A DNA stretch of 64,000 nt. It comes from JANNSX01 sp041397825 (GTDB lineage: Bacteria > Pseudomonadota > Alphaproteobacteria > Rhizobiales > Hyphomicrobiaceae). The position numbers were made by a program, and so were the translations under genes. Location: positions 124,001 to 188,000 of the forward strand of contig JAWKVX010000002.1 of assembly GCA_041397825.1 (NCBI GenBank). The letters run 5' to 3'. The first letter of the stretch is position 1. Each line of letters begins with the position of its first letter. The notes beneath the pieces are model-generated. The model was not told where the DNA came from and made no database searches. It worked only from the letters and a program-made list of their open reading frames with translations. Shown piece by piece: positions 1-11,328 of this stretch.

Positions 1-539
1 TGATCGCCAAGGGGTTCTGCACGATCATCCGGGGCACGCCGCTGCTCATTCAGCTCTGGCTTCTATACTTCGGCTTCGGCTCGCTGTTTCCCTCGATCCC
101 GGGCATTCGCGAGAGCTTTCTCTGGCCGATCCTGATCCAGGCCTGGCCGTATGCACTGTTCGCCTTTATTCTGAGCTTTGCCGGCTACGAGGGCGAGATC
201 ATGCGCGGGGCCTTCGCCGGCGTGCCGAAGGGCGAGCTCGAGGCGGGTCGCGCCTACGGGATGAGCCGCTTCAAGCTGCTGCGTCGGATCTGGCTGCCAC
301 GCGCCGTTCACCAGGCCCTGCCGACACTTTCGGGCGAGGTCGTGCTGCAACTCAAGTCGACGCCGCTTGCCGCCACCGTCACTGTCTTCGACGTCTTCGG
401 CGTCGCCGGCAAGATCCGTCAGGACCTCTACATCGTCTACGAGCCGCTGCTGTTCGTCGCCCTGATCTACGGCTTGCTGACGCTTCTGATCGTACTGCTC
501 TTCCGTTGGCTCGAGACGCGCGTGCCGATCAAGCGCTGA
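1..539 (+). CDS. polar amino-acid ABC transporter permease, 5' truncated by window edge
   Basis: Inner-membrane permease of the His/Glu/Gln/Arg/opine ABC family, which brings a polar amino acid delivered by a periplasmic binding protein into the cell. The frame is open from base 3, so the start lies outside the window. The reading contains IRGTPLLIQLW near the left edge, the family's conserved early cytoplasmic motif, and the EAA loop EAGRAYGMSRFKLLRRIWLP that docks on the ATPase. At least three hydrophobic segments follow or flank it, and the protein ends in a basic tail (RVPIKR). The next gene, an M20 amidohydrolase, follows after 22 bases, so the imported compound may be an N-acylated amino acid (inference). 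Confidence 0.9.
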   Translation, partial: IAKGFCTIIRGTPLLIQLWLLYFGFGSLFPSIPGIRESFLWPILIQAWPYALFAFILSFAGYEGEIMRGAFAGVPKGELEAGRAYGMSRFKLLRRIWLPRAVHQALPTLSGEVVLQLKSTPLAATVTVFDVFGVAGKIRQDLYIVYEPLLFVALIYGLLTLLIVLLFRWLETRVPIKR

Positions 540-561
540 GCCATTAGCCATTGGACATGCC

Positions 562-1722
562 ATGATCGAAGACCGCATCAAGACCTACGAGAGCGAGCTC
601 GTCGCCATTCGCCGCGACCTGCACGAGCATCCCGAGCTTGCCTTAGAGGAGGTCCGCACCTCCGAGATCGTCGCCAAGAAGCTCACGGAATGGGGCTATC
701 AGGTGCATCGCGGCCTGGCCAAGACGGGTGTCGTCGCCACGCTCTCGAACGGGGGCGGCAACCGGACCATCGGCATCCGCGCCGACATGGACGCGTTGCC
801 GATCCACGAGGAGACCGGCAAGGCTTATGCGTCGAGGACGGCCGGCAAGATGCATGCCTGCGGCCATGACGGGCACACGACGATGCTGCTCGGTGCCGCC
901 CGCTACCTGGCGGAGACGAAGAGCTTCTCCGGCACCGTGCATCTGATATTCCAGCCGGCCGAGGAGGACATCGGCGGCGCCCGCATCATGGTCGAGGAAG
1001 GCATCTTCAAGACCTTCCCCTGTGATGCCGTGTTCGCGCTTCACAATGAGCCGGGCACACCGGTCGGCAAGCTCGGCTTCCGCAAGGGCCGCATGATGGC
1101 GGCCGTCGATCAGGTGCAGATCTCACTGACCGGCAAGGGCGGCCACGGCGCCGATCCGCACAATACCGTCGATCCGATCGTGGCCGGTGCCTCGCTGGTC
1201 ATGGCGCTACAGACGATCGTCGCCCGCAATGTCGATCCGCTCGATCCGGCCGTGGTGACGGTCGGCTGCCTCAGGGCTGGCGCCGTCTGCAACGTCATTC
1301 CCGAGACGGCCTTCATGGATATCGGCATCCGCTTCTTCGACAAGAAGACTGGGGCCGTCATCCGCCGGCGCATCGAGGATTTGGCCAAAGGTCAGATGGC
1401 GAGTTTCGGCGGACGGGCCGATCTCACCTGGGTTCGGGGCTATCCGCCGGTCGTCAATCACGATGCGGAGACGGACATCGCCCGCGCCGCTGCGGTCGAG
1501 CTCACCGGCGAGGACAATGTCTTCGACGTGCAGAAGCCCTATCTCGGCAGCGAGGACTTTTCCTTCATGCTGGAGGAAAGGCCCGGCAGCTACCTCATGA
1601 TCGGCAATGGCGACAGCGCAGGCCTGCACAATCCCAAATACGATTTCAACGACAAGGCCCTCGTCCCCGGGGCGGCCTACTGGTCGAAACTCGTCGAGCA
1701 TTACCTGAGGCCGGATGCTTGA
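562..1722 (+). CDS. M20 family metal-dependent amidohydrolase (hippurate hydrolase-like)
   Basis: 386-residue zinc-type amidohydrolase of the M20/amidohydrolase family (hippuricase, N-acyl-amino-acid deacylase, IAA-amino-acid hydrolase types), hydrolysing an N-acyl amino acid. Metal-site motifs are visible: GIRADMDALPIHEE (about residues 71-83), HACGHDGHTTMLL (98-110, His102 among the ligands) and QPAEED (131-136). A late SEDFS motif and length are normal for the family. It starts 22 bases after the amino-acid permease and is probably in that operon. The exact acyl or amino-acid substrate cannot be read from the sequence. Confidence 0.9.
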   Translation: MIEDRIKTYESELVAIRRDLHEHPELALEEVRTSEIVAKKLTEWGYQVHRGLAKTGVVATLSNGGGNRTIGIRADMDALPIHEETGKAYASRTAGKMHACGHDGHTTMLLGAARYLAETKSFSGTVHLIFQPAEEDIGGARIMVEEGIFKTFPCDAVFALHNEPGTPVGKLGFRKGRMMAAVDQVQISLTGKGGHGADPHNTVDPIVAGASLVMALQTIVARNVDPLDPAVVTVGCLRAGAVCNVIPETAFMDIGIRFFDKKTGAVIRRRIEDLAKGQMASFGGRADLTWVRGYPPVVNHDAETDIARAAAVELTGEDNVFDVQKPYLGSEDFSFMLEERPGSYLMIGNGDSAGLHNPKYDFNDKALVPGAAYWSKLVEHYLRPDA

Positions 1723-1761
1723 GGACGCCGCGTCTGCGTTTGCATCCCGGCGAATTCGGGC

Positions 1762-2688
1762 CTATCCGACCGACCGGCGCTCGGCCAGCCTGCGCACACC
1801 GTCGACGATACGCGCGAAGCTCGCCTTCGCCTTGCTGCTCATCAACCGGGCACGCAGATAGCCGTGAACGAGGCCCGGCTCGTTGATCCAGACGGCCGGG
1901 ACGCCGGCGGCCTTCAAGCGTTGCACGTAGACGTCGCAATCGTCCCGGAGCGGATCGATGTCTGCCGAGATGGCGATGCAGGGAGCCAGGCCCCGGAAGT
2001 CGGTTGCGGCCAGCGGCGCATAGGTCCAATCGTTCCTCGGCGGATCGCCGCCGGCGCGTGCCCGCTTGTAGAACTCGATATCCTTGGCCGTCAGGTGAAT
2101 GGCCTCTGCATTCTCCCGATATGAGGCGAGGCCGAGCCCGTCGCCGCCGAGACCGGGATAGATCAAGAGTTGGCCGATCGGCGCTGCCGAGGTGCCGCGC
2201 GCGGCGATCGCCACCGCGGCCGCGAGATTGCCGCCGGCCGAGTCGCCCGCCACCACCACCGGCCGGCCTTCCCCGGCGACCGCCTGGAGTGCTGACAGCG
2301 CATCGTCGTAGTGCGCCGGATGCACGTGTTCTGGGGCAAGCCGATAGTCCACCGAGACGACCGTCTGGCCGGACCCGTCGGCGATCTCGGCACAGACGCT
2401 GTCGTGGCTGTCGAGATTGCCGACGACGAAACCGCCGCCGTGGTAGTAGACGACGGTCGCCGATCCCGGACCGACAGCCGGCGTGTAGCGGCGGACCGGA
2501 ATGGGTCCGGCTTTCCCCGGTACGCTCGACGTGATGACGGCAATGCTCTTCGGATGGGGCGGTGCGAAGGCATCGCAGAGATTGCGATAGACGCGCCGCT
2601 GCCCGGCCATGTCGAGGTCGACGGCATCCGGCGGGTAGAGGCTGTCGACCTTCGTCACATAGGCCTGCATCTCGGCATCGAGCATCAT
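1762..2688 (-). CDS. alpha/beta hydrolase, hormone-sensitive-lipase-like esterase
   Basis: 308-residue serine esterase of the HSL (family IV) group. HGGG oxyanion motif at residues 83-86, nucleophile motif GDSAGG at 148-153 (Ser150), probable acid in DPLRDD (Asp246) and His276 in LVHGY. The start is ATG at 2688, although the frame is open further upstream: ATGA overlaps the stop of the EamA gene, indicating translational coupling, and GGAG lies just ahead. The substrate is unknown; the coupled exporter suggests that substrate or product crosses the membrane (inference). Confidence 0.88.
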   Translation of the reverse strand: MMLDAEMQAYVTKVDSLYPPDAVDLDMAGQRRVYRNLCDAFAPPHPKSIAVITSSVPGKAGPIPVRRYTPAVGPGSATVVYYHGGGFVVGNLDSHDSVCAEIADGSGQTVVSVDYRLAPEHVHPAHYDDALSALQAVAGEGRPVVVAGDSAGGNLAAAVAIAARGTSAAPIGQLLIYPGLGGDGLGLASYRENAEAIHLTAKDIEFYKRARAGGDPPRNDWTYAPLAATDFRGLAPCIAISADIDPLRDDCDVYVQRLKAAGVPAVWINEPGLVHGYLRARLMSSKAKASFARIVDGVRRLAERRSVG

Positions 2689-3614
2689 CGTCTCCAACGT
2701 TTCAGCAATCCGGTCGTGACCAGGACATGTCCGAGGACAGCGCCGACGACGATCGTGCCACCAATGAACGCTGCCGTGCCCGGATCCTCGCCTATGGCGA
2801 GCCAGACCCAAAGCGGCGCCAACGGCGCGTCGAGCGTGAAGATCAGTGCCGTATGCGCGGCAGGGATATAGCGCGCGCCGGCGGTGTAGGCCAAGTGGCC
2901 GAGCGTCTGCTGGCAAAGCGAGAAGAGGAACAGCACGCCGAGGTCGGGCCAGCCGACTGACCAGGGCGCCGACGGCTGACCCAGGAGACGCGAGAGCCCG
3001 AGCGACATCAACGCCACCAGAAGGGCCGAGATCGAGGACGCTGGTAACATCGGAATGTTGCGATGCTTGCGCACCACGACGGGGCCGATCGAGGCAAACA
3101 CCGTCATGCCGACGGCGAGAATGTCGCCACGGATATCACCGACGCCGCCGGAGCCGGCGAGCGTGATGAGCACACCGGCCATGGCCAGGGCGGCCGCGAG
3201 CATCGTCGCCAGGCCCGGTCGCTCGCCCGCATAGAGAAGCGCGATACCGGCGGTGACGAAGGGCGATGTTGCCATGATGATCGAGTTGTTGGCGACCGTC
3301 GTCAGGCTGATGGAGGTGAGGAAGCAGGTCATCGCCAGGGCCGAGCAGCAGGCCATCACCAAGCCGGGCCGGCCGATCGCGCGGTAGGCCGCGATCACAC
3401 CACGGCCCTCGCGCAGCAGCAGGATGAGGGTGATCAGCAAGGCCGAAAACGTGCCGCGCCAGAACAGCACGTTCCAGACCTGGGTCTCAATGTGGCGCAT
3501 GAAGAGGCCACCGAGCGAGAAGGCGACAGCGGAGAACAGCACCAGTGACAAGCCGTAGGCGTAGAGCCGGGAGTCGCCTTGCTCTCCGCCGGCTGCATGG
3601 GCCGCGTCGCTCAT
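2685..3614 (-). CDS. EamA/DMT-superfamily transporter
   Basis: 309-residue inner-membrane protein with about ten hydrophobic segments in two EamA halves, the pattern of drug/metabolite transporters (amino-acid or metabolite exporters such as RhaT/YdcZ relatives). The N-terminal tail is cytoplasmic-looking and polar. It is first in a two-gene unit with the downstream esterase (ATGA overlap). It lies about 30 bases after the FAD oxidoreductase gene, on the same strand, so all three may be one operon. Direction of transport and substrate are not deducible. Confidence 0.88.
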   Translation of the reverse strand: MSDAAHAAGGEQGDSRLYAYGLSLVLFSAVAFSLGGLFMRHIETQVWNVLFWRGTFSALLITLILLLREGRGVIAAYRAIGRPGLVMACCSALAMTCFLTSISLTTVANNSIIMATSPFVTAGIALLYAGERPGLATMLAAALAMAGVLITLAGSGGVGDIRGDILAVGMTVFASIGPVVVRKHRNIPMLPASSISALLVALMSLGLSRLLGQPSAPWSVGWPDLGVLFLFSLCQQTLGHLAYTAGARYIPAAHTALIFTLDAPLAPLWVWLAIGEDPGTAAFIGGTIVVGAVLGHVLVTTGLLKRWRR

Positions 3615-3644
3615 TTGCTTGAACTCACGCCAGAGAAAGTCTGC

Positions 3645-4793
3645 TCAGTGCGCGGCCTTCGCCAGTCCCTTGCGCCCGGGGGCCATGGCCTCAGACTTGA
3701 CGCCGAAATCGGTCAAGGCTTTCGGAACGGGTTTACCCTGCATCAGTGCTGCCGCCAGAATGGCGGCACCGGCCGAGCTCTGGATGCCGTAGCCGCCCTG
3801 TGCGGCCAGCCAGAAGAAGCCGTCCGCCTCCGGCGCGAAGCCGACGACCAGTTCCTTGTCGGCGACGAAGCTTCTGAGGCCCGCCCAGGTGCGCTCGGGC
3901 CGTTTCACCTCGACGGTCGTTGCCTGCATGAAGCGGTCGATGCCGATGGCCACGTCCATCTCGTCGGGCTGGATATCCTGCGGCTCGACTGGCGTCTCGT
4001 CGGCCGGAGAGACCATGAGCTTGCCCCCTTCGGGCTTGAAGTACCAGGTCGCCTTGAGATCGCCGACGCAAGGCCAGCTCTTGGGCGACATGCCGGCGGG
4101 CAGCGGCACGATGATGCCGGTCCGCCGCTTCGGCACGAGCCCGACCTTATTGACGCCGGCCAATCCGGCAACGACATCGGCCCAGGCACCGGCGGCGTTG
4201 ACAACGGTCGGAGCCGTGAACGTTCCGGTCGTTGTCGCGACCGTCCAGCGGCCAGACGCGTGCGTCAGGCCAGTCACCTCGGCCTTGCAATGAAGCGTGC
4301 CGCCATGCCGCTTCACCTCTTTCAGCCGCGCCTGATGAATGCCGCTCGCATCCATGGCGAGCGCACTCTCGTCGAACACGCCGCCGACGAGGCGGTCGCG
4401 CTTCAGGATCGGTGCCCGGCGGAGGCAATCGTCCGGATCGAGCACCGCGACCTTCGAGCCGGTCAGCTCGGCTTCCGAGACGGCGCCTTTGATGAGATCG
4501 TCCTCGCCCTCGTAGCCGAGCAGGATGACGCCGGAGGGAGTCATCAGCGGATGCTCGGCCAGTCCATCGGGCGGCGAGAGGAACCACTGCCGGCCGGCGC
4601 GGGTCAAGCGGCGGATCTGCTCCGGTCCGTAGGTCTCGATGTAGAGGGCGGCCGAGCGGCCGGTCGAATGATAGCCGGGCTGCTCCTCACGCTCGAGGAG
4701 CAGGACCTTGGCGCCGTCCCGCGCAACCTCTGCGGCGGCTGACGCACCGGCAATGCCGGCGCCGATGACGATGATGTCGGCTGTTGTGGTCAT
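3645..4793 (-). CDS. FAD-dependent oxidoreductase (DAO/DadA-like)
   Basis: 382-residue flavoprotein of the D-amino-acid oxidase/glycine oxidase superfamily. The N-terminal Rossmann motif GAGIAG (residues 11-16), followed by an acidic strand end (LLLERE), binds FAD. HSTGRSAALY about 30 residues later is typical of DadA-like dehydrogenases and oxidases. ATG at 4793 is chosen because the frame's upstream extension lacks conserved features and the Rossmann fold then begins at residue 7. It probably oxidises an amine or amino/hydroxy acid; the substrate is undetermined. It leads the run towards the EamA transporter and esterase. Confidence 0.85.
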   Translation of the reverse strand: MTTTADIIVIGAGIAGASAAAEVARDGAKVLLLEREEQPGYHSTGRSAALYIETYGPEQIRRLTRAGRQWFLSPPDGLAEHPLMTPSGVILLGYEGEDDLIKGAVSEAELTGSKVAVLDPDDCLRRAPILKRDRLVGGVFDESALAMDASGIHQARLKEVKRHGGTLHCKAEVTGLTHASGRWTVATTTGTFTAPTVVNAAGAWADVVAGLAGVNKVGLVPKRRTGIIVPLPAGMSPKSWPCVGDLKATWYFKPEGGKLMVSPADETPVEPQDIQPDEMDVAIGIDRFMQATTVEVKRPERTWAGLRSFVADKELVVGFAPEADGFFWLAAQGGYGIQSSAGAAILAAALMQGKPVPKALTDFGVKSEAMAPGRKGLAKAAH

Positions 4794-5246
4794 GGGTAAA
4801 GGTCCGATGGGTTCCCGGTAGCACGATGGTTTTAGCAGGCTGGTAGCAGAGCATAGGTCGGCCGTCACGGGGCGGCGATACCGGGGCGCGCATGCCAGAG
4901 CTGCGACGCCGGAGCGCTCTGCCAGTCAATCACCCGCCCTCCCGACATCGAAGATCGAGCGCCCGCTCGGAGAGTGAGGGGTAAGTAGAGTCCACCGGTC
5001 CAAGAGGCGATCGGAGGTTTGGGGCACGCTTGCCGGCGCTCCGAGCAAGCTCGAGCGGCCAGGAGCACCCTTCCGACAACTCTCCCTGTCGATTGGAGCG
5101 GTTCTTGACCCGAATACGCATCATTTGGGTCGACGCTATGTTCACTACACTGTATGTAGTCCCAGCAAGGACATTGCATCTAGGGCTGGGTGGCCGTGTG
5201 TCGCTCGGTGAAATGACGGCTTAGAGGCTGGGAAGGTTGGGAGATC
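4794..5246. other. intergenic region between divergent genes, with a perfect inverted repeat
   Basis: About 450 bases separate the divergently transcribed FAD oxidoreductase and RTX genes. No convincing gene is seen. A perfect 6-bp inverted repeat, ACTACA-N5-TGTAGT, lies at 5144-5160, about 90 bases ahead of the RTX start. Its form suits a dimeric regulator's operator, but no regulator is encoded beside it. Promoters for both flanking genes must lie here but cannot be placed with confidence. Confidence 0.4.
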
Positions 5247-6908
5247 ATGGTCGATATCGCGGACAACTCGTCGACTCTCGCCAGTTTGGATATGAACGCT
5301 GCCGGGACCGCCGGCTCGTTCTCGGGCCAGATCGAAACGCTGGGCGACCATGACTGGATCCGATTCGATATCGCCGTCGGCGGCGTCTGGATGTTCTTCG
5401 CCCACTTTCAGAATGCGGGCTCAGGCTACGGCGACTCGCTCCTGACGTTCCGCGACGGTTCAGGCACAATCCTGAACACCTACGATGACCGCACACCGGG
5501 CTTCAACTCGACCACGCCCGCGATCGCCCTCAGTGCCGGCACTTACTTCCTCGAGATCGAGGATCTCGGCAACGACAATACCGGCAGCTACGTCATATCG
5601 GCAATGCGCGACCCGGCAACTTTGCAAACCGGCGGGGTCACAACAGATGATGACTCCATATCGGCCGGTCAGGCCGGCAACTTCGTAGCTGATGGCGGCG
5701 ACGACATCATCGATCTGTCGGCACTCGGTAACGATGCCATGGGGGAGCAAGGGAACGACACATTAGTTGGCAACAGTCTGGCAAATCGCCTCTTTGGCGG
5801 CCTCGGCAACGACTTCATATTGGGGCAGGGGGGAGATGACACGATCTTCGGAGATGCCGGGGACGACTTTATCGTTGGCGGCTTTGGCAATGACGAGCTT
5901 TTCGGCGGCGCAGGCAACGATCGGCTCCAAGGCGAATTCGACAATGATACGCTCAGAGGCGGTGCCGGCGACGATCTCTTGGAGGGTGGGGACGGCGGTG
6001 ACTTTCTCTACGGCGGACCGGGATCCGACAGGCTCGAAGGAGGTGCCGGGCAGGATTTCCTCGACAGTGACGGCGGCGACACGGTCATGGTCGGCGGCGA
6101 GGACGGAGACTTCTATACGGTGGATTCCGCCAGCGATCAGGTCATCGAGCTTCCGGGCGATTCAGGGGTCGACACCGTCTTTGCCACCGTCAGTCATACG
6201 CTGGCGGACAACGTCGAGGCACTGATATTCGTTGGTCTCTCGTCGCAAGCGCTGAATGGCACAGGCAACGGTCTTGCGAACACGATTACCGGTCACGGCG
6301 GCGCCAACGTTCTCGACGGCGGGTCGGCTGGCTCCGACGGTGTCATCGATACGCTCGCTGGCCTGCTCGGGAACGACACTTACGTGCTCGGCAGTGGCAA
6401 CGACATCGTGACGGATACCGGCGGCATCGACACCATCACCTCGACCAAGACGCGCTCGCTCGCCTCCTACACCGGTATCGAGAACTTGAAGCTGCTCGGC
6501 AGCGCCAACATCAACGGCAGCGGAACTTCGGCCGCCAACGTTCTGACAGGGAACTCCGGCGCCAACAAGCTCTACGGTGGGGCAGGCAAAGACACCTACA
6601 CAGGCGGCGGCGGGGGTGACCGCTTCATCTTCAAAACCGCCGCCGATTCGAAAGTGGGATCGGCGCGCGACGTCATCAAGGATTTTTCCACCTCGGGCAC
6701 GACCGAGCGCATCGACCTTTCCGCCTTCGCGGGCACCTTCGCTTTCCGCGGCACCGGCCCCTTCACCTCGGCGGGCAAGGAGGTCAGCTACAAGTTCGTC
6801 GGCAAGAATACGCTCGTGAAAATCGATCTGGATGCCGACGCCGGGGCCGAGATGGAAATCATGCTGATCGGGCACAAGGTGCTGACGGCCGGAGATTTCT
6901 ATCTCTAG
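5247..6908 (+). CDS. secreted RTX (hemolysin-type calcium-binding) repeat protein with N-terminal PPC-like domain
   Basis: 553-residue protein with no classical signal peptide, as expected for type I secretion. Residues about 10-125 resemble the bacterial pre-peptidase C-terminal (PPC) beta-sandwich (TLGDHDWIRFDI ... GTYFLEIEDLG). Residues about 150-290 hold at least nine glycine/aspartate nonapeptides of the GGxGxDxxx type (GGLGNDFIL, GGAGNDRLQ, GGAGDDLLE), which form a calcium-bound beta-roll. A second, looser repeat region and a C-terminal region with a GGGGDRF motif follow. No enzyme domain is seen. Export would need a TolC/HlyBD-type system, which is not encoded in this window. Confidence 0.85.
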   Translation: MVDIADNSSTLASLDMNAAGTAGSFSGQIETLGDHDWIRFDIAVGGVWMFFAHFQNAGSGYGDSLLTFRDGSGTILNTYDDRTPGFNSTTPAIALSAGTYFLEIEDLGNDNTGSYVISAMRDPATLQTGGVTTDDDSISAGQAGNFVADGGDDIIDLSALGNDAMGEQGNDTLVGNSLANRLFGGLGNDFILGQGGDDTIFGDAGDDFIVGGFGNDELFGGAGNDRLQGEFDNDTLRGGAGDDLLEGGDGGDFLYGGPGSDRLEGGAGQDFLDSDGGDTVMVGGEDGDFYTVDSASDQVIELPGDSGVDTVFATVSHTLADNVEALIFVGLSSQALNGTGNGLANTITGHGGANVLDGGSAGSDGVIDTLAGLLGNDTYVLGSGNDIVTDTGGIDTITSTKTRSLASYTGIENLKLLGSANINGSGTSAANVLTGNSGANKLYGGAGKDTYTGGGGGDRFIFKTAADSKVGSARDVIKDFSTSGTTERIDLSAFAGTFAFRGTGPFTSAGKEVSYKFVGKNTLVKIDLDADAGAEMEIMLIGHKVLTAGDFYL

Positions 6909-7002
6909 GCTGAGTTCAGTCCACTGACCGGCTTGGCGGGAGCAACGGCCCGCCTCGTATTGGTACGCTCATTCATCGGACGGCGATGATCGTTCGGCAC
7001 CT

Positions 7003-9498
<2,496 letters not shown>

Positions 9499-9652
9499 GG
9501 CCGTCTGTCCCAGACGTTCGACCCCGCCGACGACGCAATTCCATTGCCACCGTCATGATTTTGTGGCCGAATCCCGTCATGGACTGGGTTCTGGGGATCC
9601 GTCCGGCACGATAGTGGCCGGGCGATGGTGTGCTATGGCTGGGAGAAAACGC

Positions 9653-10642
9653 ATGCGGATGAAGGCTGGGGGCCCGCGTGGACTTGCCCGTCGAATGACC
9701 GTCAGCCGGCCCTATGCGGGGCTGCCGGTCCGGTTGCTGATTCGCCATACGCCGCGGGCGCTTACAGCCTCGTTCCTGGCTCGCCGCAAACCGATCAAGA
9801 CCTACGGGACGATGGGCGACCTCGAGGTCCGCCTCGCCCGGTCTGCCCGCGATATCCGCAAGTCCCAGCGCCTGCGCTACAAGGTCTTCTACGAGGAGAT
9901 GGCAGCGGTGCCGAATCCCGTCGCCGCCTTCAAGCGCCGCGACGAGGATGCCTACGATCCGATCTGTGACCATCTCCTGGTGCTGGAGCGCCCGAAGCCG
10001 CAGAGCAAGCGGCGGCGCTGGCGGCGCCGGCCGCGTGTGGTCGGCACCTATCGCGTGTTGCGCCAGGAGATCGCCGAGGCCCATGACGGTTTCTACACGC
10101 AGGGCGAATACGACATCGCGCCGCTGATCGCGGCCAAGAGTCCGGACTATAGCTTCATGGAGCTCGGCCGCTCCTGCGTGCTCAAGCCGTACCGCAACAA
10201 GCGCACCATCGAGCTGCTCTGGCACGGGCTGTGGACCTATGTCCGTGAGCACGGCATCGATGTGATGATCGGCTGTGCCTCCTTCGAGGGCACCGACCCC
10301 AAGGCGCATGCCAATGCGCTGAGCTTCCTCTATCACCATGCTCTGGCGCCGCCGGAGTGGCGGGTCAAGGCGCATGCCGGTCTCTACACGAAGATGGACC
10401 TGATCGCGAAAGAGAAGCTGGATGCCAAGGCGGCGTTGAAGGCCCTGCCGCCGTTGATCAAGGGGTACCTCAGGCTCGGTGCCTTTGTCGGGGACGGAGC
10501 CGTCGTCGACCGGCAGTTCGGCACGGTCGACGTGTGTATCATCCTGCCGGTCGAGCGAATCGATCCTCGCTATTTCGCGCATTTTGGCGCACCGGACGAG
10601 CTGACCTCGCGCATCGCGCCCGAGGCCAAGGGTGTCATGTAG
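9653..10642 (+). CDS. GNAT-fold N-acyltransferase, OlsB-like (ornithine-lipid synthesis)
   Basis: 329-residue protein resembling the L-ornithine N-alpha-acyltransferase family (OlsB), which transfers a 3-hydroxyacyl group from acyl-carrier protein to ornithine, giving lyso-ornithine lipid. Seen: the family-type SQRLRYKVFYEEM at the start of the catalytic domain, then CDHLLVLE, VGTYRVLRQE, MELGRSCV and an IGCASFEGTDP loop. ATG at 9653 is chosen because GGGAG lies 7 bases ahead; an in-frame ATG at 9635 lacks a ribosome site. The N-terminal extension is very basic and may touch the membrane. OlsA is not adjacent, so the ornithine specificity is by family similarity only. Confidence 0.75.
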   Translation: MRMKAGGPRGLARRMTVSRPYAGLPVRLLIRHTPRALTASFLARRKPIKTYGTMGDLEVRLARSARDIRKSQRLRYKVFYEEMAAVPNPVAAFKRRDEDAYDPICDHLLVLERPKPQSKRRRWRRRPRVVGTYRVLRQEIAEAHDGFYTQGEYDIAPLIAAKSPDYSFMELGRSCVLKPYRNKRTIELLWHGLWTYVREHGIDVMIGCASFEGTDPKAHANALSFLYHHALAPPEWRVKAHAGLYTKMDLIAKEKLDAKAALKALPPLIKGYLRLGAFVGDGAVVDRQFGTVDVCIILPVERIDPRYFAHFGAPDELTSRIAPEAKGVM

Positions 10643-10658
10643 CCCGCGTTCGAGAGCG

Positions 10659-11264
10659 ATGACCGAGCCGATTGCGTTCTATTTCGACTTCATCTCGCCC
10701 TACGCCTATTTGGGTTCCGTCGGCATCGAGCGGATTGCGGAACGGCACGGCCGCGAGGTCGACTGGCGGCCGATGCTGCTCGGCATCTCGATGTTCAAGG
10801 TCATGGGCCTCAAGGCGGTGCCTGACACGCCGCTGAAGGGAGCCTATGCGGATCATGACTGGCCGCGCTTCGCCCGCTTTCTCGGCATCCCGCATGCGCC
10901 GGACGCCAAGACCCAGTTCGCACCGTTGCCGGCGGCGCGGGCGTTCACCTGGGTCAAGGATCGCGATCCAGCGCTGGCAAAGCGCCTGGCGCAGGCGATC
11001 TTCCAGGCGCATTGGGGAGAGGGTCGCGACATGGGAACGCCCGAAGCCGTCGCTGGCGAGGCTGAGACCCTCGGCCTTCCGGCGGCGGACGTTCTGGCTG
11101 CCATTGCAGACGAGGCGGTCAAGCAGAGACTCCGCGCCCATGTCGAAACCTCGCTCATGGCGGGTGTCTTCGGCGCGCCGACCTTCATCGTCGGGGCTGA
11201 GATGTTCTGGGGCGCCGACCGGCTCGATCAGGTCGAGCGCTGGGTGGCGACGGGCGGCTGGTAG
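10659..11264 (+). CDS. DsbA-fold 2-hydroxychromene-2-carboxylate isomerase family protein
   Basis: 201-residue thioredoxin-like protein of the HCCA isomerase/glutathione S-transferase kappa family. The N-terminus FYFDFISPYAYLG carries the family's catalytic serine at the position where DsbA has its cysteine motif, and the tail GVFGAPTFIVG contains the cis-proline segment; glutathione is the usual cofactor. ATG at 10659 is chosen because the domain starts five residues later. It follows the OlsB-like gene by 16 bases and precedes the PhyH gene. The physiological substrate is unknown; many relatives are not in naphthalene pathways. Confidence 0.85.
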   Translation: MTEPIAFYFDFISPYAYLGSVGIERIAERHGREVDWRPMLLGISMFKVMGLKAVPDTPLKGAYADHDWPRFARFLGIPHAPDAKTQFAPLPAARAFTWVKDRDPALAKRLAQAIFQAHWGEGRDMGTPEAVAGEAETLGLPAADVLAAIADEAVKQRLRAHVETSLMAGVFGAPTFIVGAEMFWGADRLDQVERWVATGGW

Positions 11265-11328
11265 GCTGCGTTGCCCAACGACGCATCGCCGCGGTATGCT
11301 GCGTTGGCTGAATCTTCCGGAGCTCACG

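Noticed and set aside
5700..6100. Regular short repeats that could be taken for a CRISPR or satellite array
   Set aside because: They are the in-frame Gly/Asp nonapeptide codons of the RTX protein; spacing is 27 bases with no constant repeat and spacer structure.
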